60,355 nucleotides of DNA from Thermomucor indicae-seudaticae (GCA_000787465.1 JSYX01000130.1:1-60355); one strand, 5' to 3'. Shown: positions 35,454 to 53,841, counted from the first letter of the stretch. The notes: a model not told the origin generated them from the sequence alone. Program-made: numbers and translations.

Positions 35454-38400
35454 ATGTATCATAATTTGGGACAAGCTCCTCCTCTTGGTGGGGCCATCTC
35501 GAATCCTTCCGGTGGTAATGCTCGGGAATACCGCCATAGTGTCCTTTCTTTTGTGGCTAACCCCCTACCATGCTATAGGGATTCGTCTCAAGTTTCTGAC
35601 GGCAGAAGATCAGGCCAAATTCGAGGACCTGTTTAGTCGAGCTGCTGCATCGACTGGAGGTCGCAATGTACCTGGTGGGTGGTGCACACCGGCTCCATTT
35701 GAAAAGAGAGAGAGAGAGAGTTAACATTTGTTCATCAGCCCTCGCTGCTCGTGATATTCTCACTCGATCTAGACTCGACAATGAATCACTAGCAAAGATC
35801 TGGTAATATAGTTAGAGCTCTGTAAAAATAGGGGGTAAAACCAAATGACACAAGAGACGTTAGGGATCTTGCATCGATTGGGGAAGCACCGTACTTGACA
35901 TTCCCAGAGTTTGCATTAGCAATGTATTTGACTTCGGCCAAACTCACCGGAAAACCGATTCCACCCTCACTTCCGCCAGCCATACGCGAGGAGGTCGAGC
36001 TTGCCATGGCGACAATAGCATCCACTGAAACCGCGACACGACCGCCGCCACCGCCACCCGCTTCCAACTTTATGCAGCAGCCCATGATGACAGGTGCGCC
36101 GGTTCAGATACCCGCCATGACAGGCGTTATGACTACAATGCAGCCTTCTTTCAACAACAACATGCAGATGATGCAGCCACCCTCCGTGCAGACGCCTATG
36201 CGCACCGCCATCGCGCCACCCATGCACAATGATAACAAACCGCGTCTAGGCAACCAGGATTTCGCAAGCCGAATGATGCCTAACCAGAACGGTACGGTCA
36301 ACCTGCTTGCCGGACCGGGCGGCCCATCGAGCAGTATCTCTTGGAAGATCAGTCCAGAGGAAAAGCAGCGGTATCGCGAGATTTTCTATGCGTGGAACAG
36401 CCCCGGTAGCGAGTACATGTCTGGAGAACTGGCCAAGCAAGTGCTGATTCAGTCGCAGCTGCCGGAGCAGGATCTGATGAAGATCTGGAGCTTGGCAGAC
36501 CGCGAGAACAGGGGATCCTTGGACGTCGACGAGTTTGCGGTCGCGATGCATCTGATCTATCGCAAGCTCAATAACTTCGAGATTCCATCCGTCCTGCCGC
36601 CAGAGTTGCAGCCGCCTTCGAGTGTCTTGAAAAAGTTTGTGATTGGTCGGCAGCAACCTCCTCCGTCACCACGATCCATTCCAGCGCAGCAGCACAACAT
36701 CAACACCAACACGACTAATACTACTAGTACTTTTCATGATGAGACGGACGACGCCTACGTTTCCAGTGCACGCAGAAAGGGACCAGCCAGCAGGTTCTTG
36801 TCAGCCTCAGCTGCTCGTCCTCGTCATCATCTGTCGTACGAAGAAGAGGAGGAGGAGGATTATAACCCAAGGTTGGATGAGCTGAGGGCTCAGATAGCGG
36901 AAATGAAAGCGTCCCTGGATAGACTGTCCAGCAAGGCATCTCCGTCACGCGAGCCAGCCAGCAGTCGGTATTCGATCGAGGAGCTTAAAGAAAAGATCCG
37001 AAAGACGCACGAAGAACTGATGCGGGCCAAGAAATCGAATCCGATGAGTGAAAAGTACTTTCGGAACACGGAGATTCTCCTGGACCTGTTGGAGACCCAA
37101 AAGACACTTCAGGATGAGATTCAGTATCTATGCAACCGCGATATTCCTGTGCTGGCAAGACAGCTGCGTGGTGCTGCGGCCGAACTCAGAGACACCAAGG
37201 TGCGGTATGCGCGAAAGAACGACGGGTCGCAGGACTATATGGCTTTCATCGAGCCCACGGGTCCAGGCGGAACCGTGACCGAGAGTGACCGTGTGCGTGC
37301 CAAGGCCAAAGCGATGATGGCGGCTCGGAAGGCAGGCACGTCGAGCTCGCGCGATGCTTCTCATGACCTTCGAAAGGCCGAGCAGGAAAAGGAAGAGTAC
37401 GATCGTCAGGCAGACGCCTATGAACGAGAGATGGAAAGGGCGCGGGATGCGCTGCGCGACTTGCGCGGAGATCTTCGGTACCTCTCTGGGTTGGCTGAAA
37501 GCAAGATGGTTGTGGATAAGAAGAGGTTCGAGAAAGGTCAAGACTTGTCGTACGAGTTGAGACGGTTTATTGAACAGCTGGAACGCGACGTGTCGTTGTT
37601 TGGTGTCAGCCCGCCATCCTCGCCGGCTACGAAGTACACAGAACCATCCTTGTCACCCTCTGCTGTTAATCCCACTCCTTCGCCACAATCACCCAAGCCG
37701 CCGGCCTCACCGTCCAGGCCGAGAACAGCGGAAGAAATCAAAAAGGAGGTATATCGTTATTTTATTGATGGGCTTGTCCAGTCGCCGTGATGATTAAAAT
37801 CAACAACATAGGCTGAACGACGCGTGCAAGAGCGGCTGGCTGCCTTACAAGCCAAGCGGTCTCCCAAGCCTTCTCCCTCGCCAGCAAAGAGCCCTGTTCC
37901 CGACCACGAAGAAATCGCTGCTCAACGTAAGCTTTAGCTAGCTTGTCTCGGTGGAGCTGTGAGGGATTGCTGATGTTTTTATCCAGAGAGACTCCGGGAA
38001 GCTGAACGTCAAGCACAAGAAAGGTTACGTCAGAGCGAAATGATGCGACAGGAATCAGAAAGACAGGCTCAAGAAGAAGCAGCTGCTGCTGCTGAGCGAG
38101 AAAGGCAGCGGATACAGCAACAAGAAGAGGAAGAACGACGGCGAAAGCAACAAGAGGAAGAAGAAGAAAGAGAGCTTGAAGCACGAAAACGAGCAGTTTT
38201 GGAAAGAGAAGAACAGCAGAGGTTGGCACGATTGGAAGCTATTCAGCGAGCTCAAGAAGAAGAAGAGCGGCGTGAAGCCGAGCGACGTCGAGAAGAAGAG
38301 CTTGCAAAAGCTAAGCTGGCTGGTCAACAACAACAACCGTCATCATCATCTGTCCCTCCACCACCACCGCCGCCACCTCCAGCAGCGCCCTCTGAACCCG

Positions 38401-39650
38401 TTAAAACTGAGGATGTGCCTGCCTCACCTCCATTACCACCTTCATCTGCAGCGGCGCCCTCTGAATCCGCTAAAACTGAGGACGTCCCTGCCCCACCTCC
38501 TCCTACTACCACTACTGCAACCGTGGATAATACGCGAACAAGCAGAATGAGTAGTAACAATCCATTTGCTAAGCTGCAGCAGCAAGAAAAGAAGAAGGAA
38601 GAAGAAGAAGAACAACCGGTGTCACCCGTTTCTAATACTAAACGGATGAGCTATAATCCGTTTGCGGCCTTTTCTGCGTTTTCCGCCACCAAGGCCGGAA
38701 ACGACGAGAGTGACTCTGACGACGACGACGACGGCTGGGACGTTGTTCATCATGATGATACGGACGACGAGGATGAATTTCCTGCTGCCGGCAGTGCAAA
38801 GAACCTGGCTGGTATGCTATTTGATGCCATGAGTCAGCGACAACAACAACAAAAGAGTACTAGTAAGTTTGAACTTATGAGGGAAAAAAGAAATGCGATC
38901 TCACCCTGTCTTTTAGGCCCATCATTATCAAGTGCAGCTGCTCCTGCCGCCCCACCCGCTCCTGCACCACCTACGACCACCACCGATTTACCGGCGGCAC
39001 CCAGTGCAGGAGGACGTAGTGCACTCTTGAGTCAGATCCAACAAGGTACGAAACTGCGAAAGACAGTGACGAATGATCGCAGTGGTGCTGCCCTGGCTGG
39101 ACGCGTCCTGAACAGCGCTAGTTCCACCGATGTTATACCACCACAGCCGACTGCACCTAGTGAAGCCGACCATGTGTCATCATCAACAACAGCGGAATCT
39201 GCACCAGAGAAAGAATATATTGCTCTGTGGGCTTACAATGGACAAGGCGAGGACGACTTGAGTTTTGACCAAGACGCCAAGATCCTTGTACAAAACGACG
39301 ATCCTGACCAGGACTGGTGGTACGGCCGACTGGCGTCCGATAGTAATAAGAAGGGGTTCTTTCCAAAGTCGTACGTCAAGGATGCAAGAGGTATGGTGAA
39401 AGAAAAAAGACCCAGTGTCTTGACTTGGCTGGCTCACATTCATTGTAATGATAATACAGCTACCTTGCAACTTCAAGCCAAAGCACTGTATGACTTTGAA
39501 GGACCTGCGGAAGAAGGTTGCCTCAGTTTCCATGCTGGAGCCTCGCTCGTTATTTTAGAAAAGGACGAGGAGGATTGGTGGAAAGCAGAAATACCAGAGA
39601 CGGGCAGAACTGGTCTTGTACCAGCTAATTACGTCCAACTAGAAGATTAA
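35454..39650 (+). CDS. PAN1: Pan1-like endocytic scaffold with two SH3 domains
   Basis: Eight exons (35454-35514, 35579-35659, 35739-35802, 35864-37748, 37812-37926, 37987-38862, 38917-39390, 39460-39650) give about 1248 residues. The order is: EH1 (about 26-115: FLTAEDQAKFEDLFSRAA, LDNESLAKIWDLAS); EH2 (about 225-320: ISPEEKQRYREIFYAW, EQDLMKIWSLADRENRGSLD); long coiled coil (about 395-600); a Glu/Arg/Gln-rich helix (about 700-830); Pro-rich tracts; NPF motifs (SNNPFAKL, SYNPFAAF); a WH2 actin motif (about 1058-1078, ALLSQIQQGTKLRKT); and two SH3 domains (about 1126-1248, with ALWAYNGQGEDDLSF and ALYDFEGPAEEGCLSF). It would nucleate actin patches at endocytic sites via Arp2/3. Yeast Pan1 lacks SH3 domains; their presence is intersectin-like. 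Confidence 0.9.
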
Positions 39651-39854
39651 CTTCATTAATTAATTAAGAAATAAACTGAGATGGCGTTCTCTGTAATGAT
39701 GTAGTTACCACGCGCCCATGTAATGAAGACACCCACGTGGCACTCGCCACGCACGACTATCCATACAAACATGAGGTCATGCAGACGAAGTATACAATGC
39801 GGGAAGACAACCGATTTTTATTAAAGGATACATTATGTACAAGGAGTAAAACGG

Positions 39855-44718
<4,864 letters not shown>

Positions 44719-45865
44719 TCACCGTGCCAGCAGCATAAATTGTATTTGCTGCAGCACAGGTGAGCATTCCATCTCGATTTTCCATGATGCAAGTGAATCC
44801 GCCCGCGTTGGCCCCTTGCACAATATCCCAATCGGTAGACCGAGGTCCTTTGCGAGACGAACTAGGCGAAATGAGGAATACGTTGCCAAGGATGACGCAA
44901 GGACCAAGACCGCATTCGATTGTCGCACTGCTTGCTCGGCTGCATCAGCTACCCGTTTAGGTATGTTTTCGCCAAAGAACACAACTGTGGGTTTCATCCG
45001 TCGACTGGAACATGTTGTGCATGGAAAGATATTGAAATCTTTATAGCAAAGTGCCCCAGGCAATTTCGCATCGCCGTCTGGATTGATTTCCGGTTTCTCA
45101 AGCATGAACGAGGTCCATGTTGGGTTGATGGCTTCAAGTCCTTGCTGGAATGTATCTCTGTCTATGGTCGAGCCGCACGCGAGGCACTCGACTTGATACA
45201 ATGAACCATGCAGCTCAATAATACGGTCATGATCCACTGAGGAAGCATCACGGTGCAAATTGTCGACGTTTTGTGTTATAATATGAGACACGTAATCGGT
45301 TTCCATGAGCTCGGACAATACGTAATGCGCTGTATTCGGCCTGGCTTTGCGCATCGCAGGCCAACCCATGAAACCACGGGCCCAGTAACATTGCAGAAAG
45401 GATTCAGACGATACCAGTTCATGGTAAAGGATGGGCCGATGTCTTGGATTTTTAACATATGTTCCCTGATGATCGCTTTCAGTCGAAAAGCCATGACTGG
45501 GGCCACGCAGGCGTTTTACCTGTTCTCCACGGTAATCAGGAATCCCGGAATCTGTCGAAATACCTGCCATGCATTATTCAACAATGAGTGTGCCAGAATC
45601 GCTGATGAGGGCACTTTGTTCCGAAGCACATGCCTGCGCCTGTAATGACTAGAGTTCGACCTTTGTGTTGCTGTAGCAAGGTGGCAATCATTCCAGCTGC
45701 CTTGTTGACATCATCTCGCACTGCATTTACCATCACAGTAGTCCCTGGCCCCTTGAGATTTGGAATGCGAACAGTATGTGCCCATATCTTTGCAGGCGCA
45801 GAAGCAAACTGCTTCCAATGTCTATGACTATACTGAAGTTGTTTTACGCTTGTCAAGTGGACCAT
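44719..45865 (-). CDS. SIRT4-type (class II) sirtuin, probably mitochondrial
   Basis: Two exons (45865-45634, 45563-44719) give 358 residues. The NAD-binding and catalytic motifs are intact: LVITGAGISTDSGIPDYRG, TQNVDNLH, the catalytic-His loop IELHGSLYQVEC, and two CxxC zinc pairs (CLAC and CTTC). The motifs YWARGFMGWP, NPTW and VVFFGENIPK are typical of SIRT4 rather than Sir2/Hst proteins. SIRT4 relatives are mitochondrial deacylases; the N-terminus (residues 1-30, HRHWKQFASAPAKIW) is basic and could be a targeting sequence. The intron begins GCATGT; only this GC donor yields GAGISTDSG, so GC-AG is well supported. Human SIRT4 is about 314 residues; the extra length is N-terminal. Confidence 0.92.
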
Positions 45866-47380
45866 GAAAACAAAAAAGAAAGGTCGGTGCTATAGTATTG
45901 ACTTTGCGACCCATTTCGAGCTCGCTATCGCTCTTGAACAGGCACTCTGTACAGAGTTAGATCTCTTTCAACATTGGCATTTACAGTGTTTCTGACAAAG
46001 TGATTACCGTTTAGTTTTTGTCTATCTTTCTTTGCTGTAGCTAATCGATTTCCTTTAAAGGAAACAAAAATAGGGAGGCGTACGATGGTACGACGTAAAT
46101 AAGGAGACATCTTGGTTCCCATGGCACTGAAAGGTAGCTGTGCCACGAACACGGTGTATATAGTTTTCCTTCTTTTACAGGAAAGGAGAAGGCGTGAAAC
46201 GCGTAAGGCGCAGTATTCTATACACATGATAGCATCCGACATCAGTGACCAGGGAATAAGTACTACCTCGTCCAACAAAATAAAGCTATCCTGGTTTGGG
46301 CAAACGGAAATTGGCTGAACCTGTGACCAGACGCATCCTTCAAGCAAAAGGGGAAAGTGCCTCCTTAATTTGGCGTAAGGAATACGTTTGATTTGCACTT
46401 GTAGAAAAAAGATCTTTTGACGCTGCTGGCAGAGACTCTATTCGGTATGTCTTTTAAAATAATAAGAAGCGCAATGCCACGTAAACTGTGTTGTCATACG
46501 CTTCCTAAATCCTTGCGCGCTGCAAGGCCTCATTTCCAAGCTGAGATTATCACGAGAATGATACCGCAAAGATGCTCCTTAAATACCGGCCGCCGATTTC
46601 TTGTATTTGGTGCGAAAGCAGTAGGTTCTTCAGCAAAGCGGCATGGGTCTTGATGCTCATGAAAGAACGATCACTACAAAGCCCTGAAACGTGTGCAGGT
46701 CATGTGTACTTTTGCGAAACGTGTGTGCGTAAACCCGGCGCAAATATAGGGGGGATGCAACCTCCACGGCGAGTGGTTTAAGACCGACTTACGAGTCGCT
46801 AAGGGCATCATATCAGAGGATCGTGAGGTTACAAAGAGGAGTTCACAAAGGAAACAAAAAATTCGTTGACGACCATGTTAAAATCTTGAATAAAGTCGGA
46901 CAGAATCGTCAAACAATGTTCGCCAAATCCACGCGTACAAGTCATCCGATTTCATGGCCTGATAGCATGCATCTACGTATCCGCATGTAGATCAACTGTC
47001 GAGGAAACCGCAAGAAGCATCTGTCGATAATCGCACTCGGCAACGGCATGTTTAACCAGATCATGGCGTTCGGGAAGAAGCACATCAAAAGACTCTGGAA
47101 CATCCTGAAAAAGAAGGGAGAATAGCAGTAGCAGTCGCCCAGTCATCCCAGATACGGACGTTCTTCTTGGTATCTTCACGCTTTCCAAGCATTCATAATC
47201 ATGTCGAAACCGAACATGCAATTCCTCAGATTGCGTCTCGTACTACGGTATCCAAAGATCAGTGTGGGTTCCACTTGAGGAATTTACGATGGTAAAGAAA
47301 AATGTATACTGGGGTTTTTTTCCTGGTGATTGATGCTATGAACATGGCAGGATTTGCGTCATGAAATTTGTGTTCGTTTG
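45866..47380. other. Gene-poor stretch, decayed fragments
   Basis: No intact gene. On the plus strand near 46790-46970, RASYQRIVRLQRGVHKGNKKFV and HVKILNKVGQNRQTMF read like protein but are bounded by stops. I do not recognise them. Confidence 0.35.
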
Positions 47381-47399
47381 CCATTTTGCATTCCATGTC

Positions 47400-48620
47400 A
47401 GTTACTTTTTGCGTCAAGTGGCTTCTGATGAGCAGCCCACTGAGGTGGCAGCCGCAGCCCAAGTCGCTTGCGAGGCCTTTTATTTGGATCGGGAGACGGT
47501 ATATCTACATTAATGCGCACATATTTTTTTCAGCTTCTGCTCGATGTTTCTGGTTTGCAGCAAACACGTTGCTGGAAGCCAGTTCGCCGAGTGCATTCAA
47601 GTTACATTTGTCTGCAAGCTGTTCAGGCATTTGCCTGCTTGGAGCTCATTCCGGATTGCTTGAACGACAGTGTGCAGCGGTACTTGTGCTTTGGTTTGCT
47701 CGACCCTATCGAATGCGAACACTCAGCAGCTCCATATCCATCGAAGTGCAGCATGTCGCAGACAGTGAAGACTGTTGCTGGTAAATGAAGAATGTCGGAA
47801 AAGCTGGGCAACGGTGCGCGCAACATGCAGAAAATGGATGAATGATGGAATCTGCTCGCTGCCAAGTGATGCATGGTGGAATGGCATTGGCTGCAGAAGC
47901 CAGTTCGTCTTTAAAGCGTTGGATGCGGTAAAATATTCCTGATGTTATCTGTTGGGAAATAATCAACATGGATTGACGAACTCGTGCAAAGGAGATTCAT
48001 TGTGAGAGTGCCCAGAACGAGCTTATTCTTCATCCTTTTGCCGTCGGAATCTTGGATGAAGAACTGACGGATCGTTTGAATGAAATGGCCGCAAGGACGC
48101 ACCAAACGATTCTGCATGGTAATCTAGCCCTGCATGTTTACTGTATGCTTCAGCTGTCATGATGAGGATGTATCACTGATGATCGCGCCTGTGTGCAGCT
48201 TTGAGACGGACCATAAAGGTTTGGGATCAAGTCTGAAATCATGATTGATCAAGCGAGCGATCTCATTATTCATTTCTTCGTATTGCCCTAAACTTCCAGC
48301 AGCTTAGGATGATTCAGCTCAGCGATGCATCGTTTAAGTTTGTAATGGAGCATGATGGTTCAGGTTGCCGAGAAAATAGCAATATGCACCTCAGCTCTGT
48401 GCTTCTTCCGTTGTCGACCGCTGAAGCATGTCCAGGGCGCCATGTTCCAACAAACTGACGAGCTTCACAGGATAAGAAAGGTGTTTATCCGCGATGGACA
48501 CGTGAATCAGGACGCATTCTAACAGTCGTGCTGACGACAAAAGAATGGCGAACATCCTACCATGTTTCTAGCGTCAATCTTTAGGAAAAGCCCAGTATTC
48601 GTATCACAGAGTGGACATGA
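47400..48620. pseudogene. Decayed coding sequence, strand ambiguous
   Basis: Both strands carry protein-like pieces. Plus: NELILHPFAVGILDEELTDR with LNEMAARTHQTIL (about 48020-48120). Minus: SARLLECVLIHVSIADKH, KLVSLLEHGALDMLQR and AYCYFLGNLNHHAPLQT (about 48570-48350), which resembles armadillo/HEAT-like helices, and then LGQYEEMNNEIARLINHDF. No set joins cleanly. I suspect remnants of one or two old genes. It lies directly downstream of the FAR/acyltransferase gene. Confidence 0.3.
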
Positions 48621-48740
48621 ACATTTCATTCTTGAAAATAGAGTATAATACAGAAAAAATGATCCTTGCAGGATAAAGTATAGACATAAAGTACAGTGAT
48701 TCTAACGCCGGGGGGGGCGGTTTCAGCCGGTAGATCATTC

Positions 48741-51700
48741 TCAAGTCTCAGGGCCGTGATGATTGATGAGTGTAGAGCAAGAATAGACAAGTTGTATCAT
48801 TTGATCCTCATCTCGATTCAGCTTCATTCCATGCTGAACAGCGTAACTCTTTTCAGCGCGCAGGATAGCTCGAATCTGATTCTGGCACTTTTCGAAAACT
48901 TGTGCTGTATTATGCCGATATGCTTCGAATCGATGTCGCTCAATGCGATGACACAGGGCTTCGATGTCAGCCAATACCTCGCCCTACATACATGTCATCA
49001 GTCAGTCATCCATCCCTCATCTCCTAGATAACGTCGCTTTGTACTGTACCTCGTCACGCTTTCGATCCATGACGAGATTTTCGTTCGTCGTCACGCCCAG
49101 TTCAAGAAGCAGTATCTGAGCATCGGGTGACAGTTTTGTCTTTGGATGCACAACATCAATGAACCCGACGGCCAAAAAGTTATCCAACGCATTCTGGCTT
49201 GCTTCTTTAGACAGCACTTCTCGATAGATCGTCCGTCGACCGCTGATCAGATGCGCTGCGATCCATTGAGACAATACAGGCACAATTTTTCGAGGCATGA
49301 AGGGAATATCACGAAGGGCTGATAAAGAACATGACGTTATCCAGTATGCATCCAAGGTGGGATAAAGTAGCGATGCAAAAAGGCAAATGTGGGTATAACT
49401 TGTTTGGTTGTTTGCCTCTCTGCACAATATCCGATCGTCTTCAATCGCCAGTATGTCTTCGCTAACAAACCGGTCGATAAGCTCATCAAATTTCTGATAT
49501 CAAAAATCGATAAGTCTCTCTCTCTCTCGTTGTGTGTGTGCGCTCATTTCCCGACGCGAAGTTACCTGTTGATGATCCCATGGATAGATGAATTCTCCCT
49601 TTAACAACTTGAACAGAAAGTCAAAGCTTTCGAATAGCTCATTCCTTGAAATTCTGTCCTCTTTCATCGACAGATAACTAATGCAAAATAATGCTTCTGC
49701 CAGGAACAATTCCACGAGCTGTCTCTCTTTCGTGAGTTTAATGTTCTTCTCCCCTCCGTCGTCCCACTTAATTACCTGGTTTGCCATGTACGATAGCGCC
49801 ATGACATTATCTGCATGGTCCACCACACGAACATTGGAATTCTCTGTGATACGCTTGCCTTCGATAATGATATTTTGCCGGGAGTCAAGCAGATTCATTG
49901 CATAAGCAACCATGGTATCGACGTCTTCGTCTCCTAAAACTCTCTTTTTCAGGCTGTCTGACCATAAGCGGGTGGCTCATTTCAGTTACATACCTTGCCA
50001 ATCCATGGAAATGCCCTTTGCAAAAACTTGGTTTCTGAGCCACTCAACCAGTTCATAGACAGATCCTGTTGTGTGTTAGGTTATCGACTCAATTTGCCAA
50101 TGTAGAATGCTTGTAACCTACCCATAGAAATACCGTCTGAAGCGCGCCCATACAAGACAACAGCCGCGACCAATGCCACTGGGCTAACCACTGCAGCTCG
50201 ATGATGACTCGTTTGAATATCATGGGCAATAGTATTAGCCAATGGTCTCTGATCCTCTCTTTAAGAAAAGTAGGCTTCGTTAATCCACGCGTTACTCTTG
50301 CTGACAATGATAGTACTACCTTCCATCTGTAAGCCGCCGAACATCAACCACATTGCCAATGCCGATATAGACGCGGCCATATTTCCCTTTCTCGTCGGCT
50401 CCGTTTTCCTTGTTACGTCCCGCCACGGAGACACTAGGCCGCAAGAACGAGGACGACCGCGACAGAGGCGATGCCCGCTCCTTGGGAGACTCTGGCGCTG
50501 TACTTTGGTGGTTCGGCTGTTGTTGTTGCTTTTGATCAAGGACCTGGTCGATCAGCATATGAAGTTCTGGGATTTTTTCATAAGTGATGTTGATTGGCAC
50601 GAATACAGTATCTCGGACAGTAGAAGCAGTAGCAGTAACGTTGTTGCTGTTACGACGGGGTTGTTGATGCTTCTCTAGAGTTGCATCCAAGATCATATCA
50701 ATAATTCCATCGTCATAAGCTGCCTGTAAGCGACCCGTGCGCGATCGCGCCTTTTCGACAAGCATGGAAAGCGCGCCGTGTTCATGCAAGAGTGCTTCGG
50801 TGTATGCCGCAGTGACAGCGGTATTCAAGGGCGACCGGGACGCTTGATCCCGGCGGACAAAATAAGCGCCAGTGATGCGAAGAATATCCGAAATGGGTCC
50901 CAGAAGGGCCAAAGCTTCGTCACATACAATAGCCGGCACTGGCAGCTGATAGCGTAGACAAATATACCAAAGCAGCAGCTGGTCGAGAATCGTCTTGGAC
51001 ACTGGCACGTAGACCACGTTTTTCCCCTTGATCTGTTCTTTCAGCCTGATCAGGTCATCGTCACGTATGCGAATACTGGCAAACATCTGCTTGAAGAGGG
51101 CGTCTAAAAAGGCACCTGCGAACCATATGTAGGCCAGCTGCGTACGTTCGCGCATCCGCTGGAGTATCTTGAACGCTTCAGCCACGACTGTCTGCTGAGG
51201 TACTCCAGAGGATTCGATGATCTGCTGTATGGTTTCAGCCACTCGTCTATCATTCAAGACGACCACCTTGATCGATTCATCGTTCTCTCCAATATGCATC
51301 GCCCATCGGCCCAACGTGGCTGTTGTCCTGGCGTCCTTGAGTATTTCCGAGTCGTCATGGCACCAGTCGTCCAGACTGGCATCAAAATCGTTGACCCAGT
51401 CCTCTGTTCTCCTTTTGTCACGCGTATCTGGGTTCTCGAGCGATTGTAGGATGTGCGCCAGCATCCGGTTCGTTCGCTTCTGGATATCCGACGCGCTGAA
51501 AACAACGGATTCGATTTGTTTCTCAATGACAGAATCACGTATCGCTGCATGCTTTGAGTAGAGCGCGCAATCCCATTTCTCTGGTATATTGATATTGCGT
51601 AGGCCCGGAGGGCCTTGAGCGATGTAAGTATGTGTTCCAAAACTGTAATTGACCATATAAGAAAACCAGTCCAGTTGCTTGAAACCAGAAATTCTAAACT

Positions 51701-53841
51701 CTGGACGATCCCGTTCCAACTGCTGTGCTAGTGACCGTACATTCTGATGGTCAAAGACCCAGCGATGCCGTAAGAACTGTTGATTGGCCTCGACGATTCT
51801 GGACGCCTGCTCGATCGTTCGATTGGTAGGTTTTGACATGGATTTGATCCCAAACTGGCTGTTGTTGTTGGTGGTGGTCGTTGTGACTAATGCCAAAGAG
51901 TTTGTCAAGTGGGTTTTCATAAACATTCTTGCTTTGAGTAATGCCTTGTTGGTAACAAAGTACTCTTGAGCCGTTGGAAGAGAGACCTTGGTGTTTCTGG
52001 TCCAATAATGTCGAATGGCATCGTATATTTCACGCCACGTAGCCATTTTCAGGCTACTTCCTGATACCTGGTAAATAACTGGGAAACAAGGGATGATGGA
52101 TTGCGGAAACGGGCTAGCCATCTCTTCTTCTTCGTCTTCTGAAATAATTTCATTGTACGGCAGAAGGAATCTGATCCCTGGCGCCTTGATAGCAGCAGCT
52201 GAACTGATCAGTATTTTCGTCAAGTAGTCCACTGGTATGATATCTGCAGGCATGTGGCCGATATCCGATTGCAGGACCTGGATACCGTGTCCCAACAGAA
52301 ACACAGCGCCGTTCATACCCGTAACACCATCAACCTGAGATATTTCCGTTCAGCCCGTCTTTTTTCCTAAATGCAAGCAGATGGACTACTACTAACCCAG
52401 CCTGGGAGTGGCTCATAAGCTCCGGCACCGACTTGTGTCGCTCGCACGATAGCTATTGGCCATTGCTTTTTGCCGCCTTGTGCTTCCTCAATTCGATTGT
52501 AATCGACACGTTTCAGAATAAGATGTTCAGTGAGGAACTTGGTGAAGGTATAAGTGTTTGGATAATATGCCAGAATGCGCTGGGTCATCTTGGGTATGTC
52601 TGGGACCTGTGTTAAGCTCCGTGGAAGGTATAGCAACATCTTTCAGTGACGAACCTTGAAGCTCCAGACCCACGATCTCTTTAAGCAATTCTTCCGGATC
52701 ACCGAGTTCCATGGGATATACACGTTCTTGAACGTAGCCATCGGGCAGTTTAGCGTTGAAATAAGCAATCGACATGTGTACGAATGAATCTGTAAATCCC
52801 AAGGTTAGTTGTACGTGGTCATATTGTCGAACTGATCCACACTTACGCATGTTTTCACATTCGTCTGCCAAATCCATTAACCGTAAGGTGCCCAGAGTGT
52901 TTGTCTTTGCCAATAATTTTATGAGTAAGGAAACATTTCCAAAACGATCGTCCAATGTTACCTCGAGGGCCAAATCTAATCTCTCATGATAATCAAGCGT
53001 CGCAGCACAGTGGATCACGACCTGCACGTTCTTCACTATTGTCTCGCGGTCCAAATCAGACAATGAAAGGTCCGGAGATATAAGGTCAGCAGCAATCGGG
53101 ACGACGTTCTCGTGTACAAAACTGTCAAAGACGGACTCCCCCATTGATTTTCTCAGGAACGTGAAAGCCTAGAGTCAAGAACTCGCTCAGGGCGGAAACG
53201 AAACGTTATGCAGCAGCAGCAGCACGGACCTTATTGTTCAATATCTCATTCTTGACTCTATCCGATGGCCGTCCGATCTTACTCCGCTTATTGCTGCCAT
53301 TTCGTATCAAGAGGTAGATTTTGCCAAGCCTGGGTCCAACAGACTGAATAAGCTTCCACAAGACCGCTTTACCCACGAAACCCGTCGCGCCAGTTAAGAG
53401 GATGTTTTTGCCTTGATAAAATTCGGTGATAAGGCTCTGCTGTCCGTTACTGACAGTGACTCTCTGCAAGGCAGGCTCTTCTTTTTCTTCTTCTCGAGGT
53501 TGAGAGACGTCAGAAACTACGGGTTGTGGTTCTGGGGCTGTATCGGCTGGGGTTGGCTCAGGGGGGCTGTCGTTGGCCCTGGCGCCAATAACAAGCTCAT
53601 TAACAATAGCCGCCTCCACGGATTCCGAGCATGTCGTTACAGTGTCAGACGTTGGTGAAAGCGAACGAGCTTCAGCATCGTCTCCGCCTTCGTTAATGAC
53701 GATTTTAGGGATCGACATTGTCCACTGTTGTTCGGTAGGCTGGTTCTGGAGTGTGTTGTGGTTCTTGGAGTCGTCCTCAAGAGACTCCATACTTGGCGAA
53801 ACAGCACTTTCTTCGGGCATGGCATCATGTGGCAGCGACAT
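48741..53841 (-). CDS. Fatty acyl-CoA reductase fused to a GPAT/DHAPAT-like acyltransferase
   Basis: Ten exons (53841-53230, 53168-52847, 52789-52655, 52599-52397, 52334-50320, 50258-50122, 50065-49994, 49933-49566, 49493-49050, 48983-48741) give 1516 residues. The N-terminal part is an extended-SDR fatty acyl-CoA reductase: NADPH motif TGATGFVGK (150-158) and active-site Y373-T-F-T-K377, followed by the NAD_binding_4-type region. The C-terminal part (about 780-1516) resembles PlsB/GPAT/DHAP-acyltransferase: GAYFVRR and the ARSRTG substrate block are kept, but the HxxxxD block reads S870-K-T-I-L-D, so the catalytic histidine is absent. Fusions of this layout (FARAT in Dictyostelium) serve ether-lipid synthesis. 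Here the reductase looks active and the acyltransferase doubtful. The linker is long. Splice donors include GTCCGT and GTTCGT. Divergent from EAF6 (171 bp). Confidence 0.88.
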
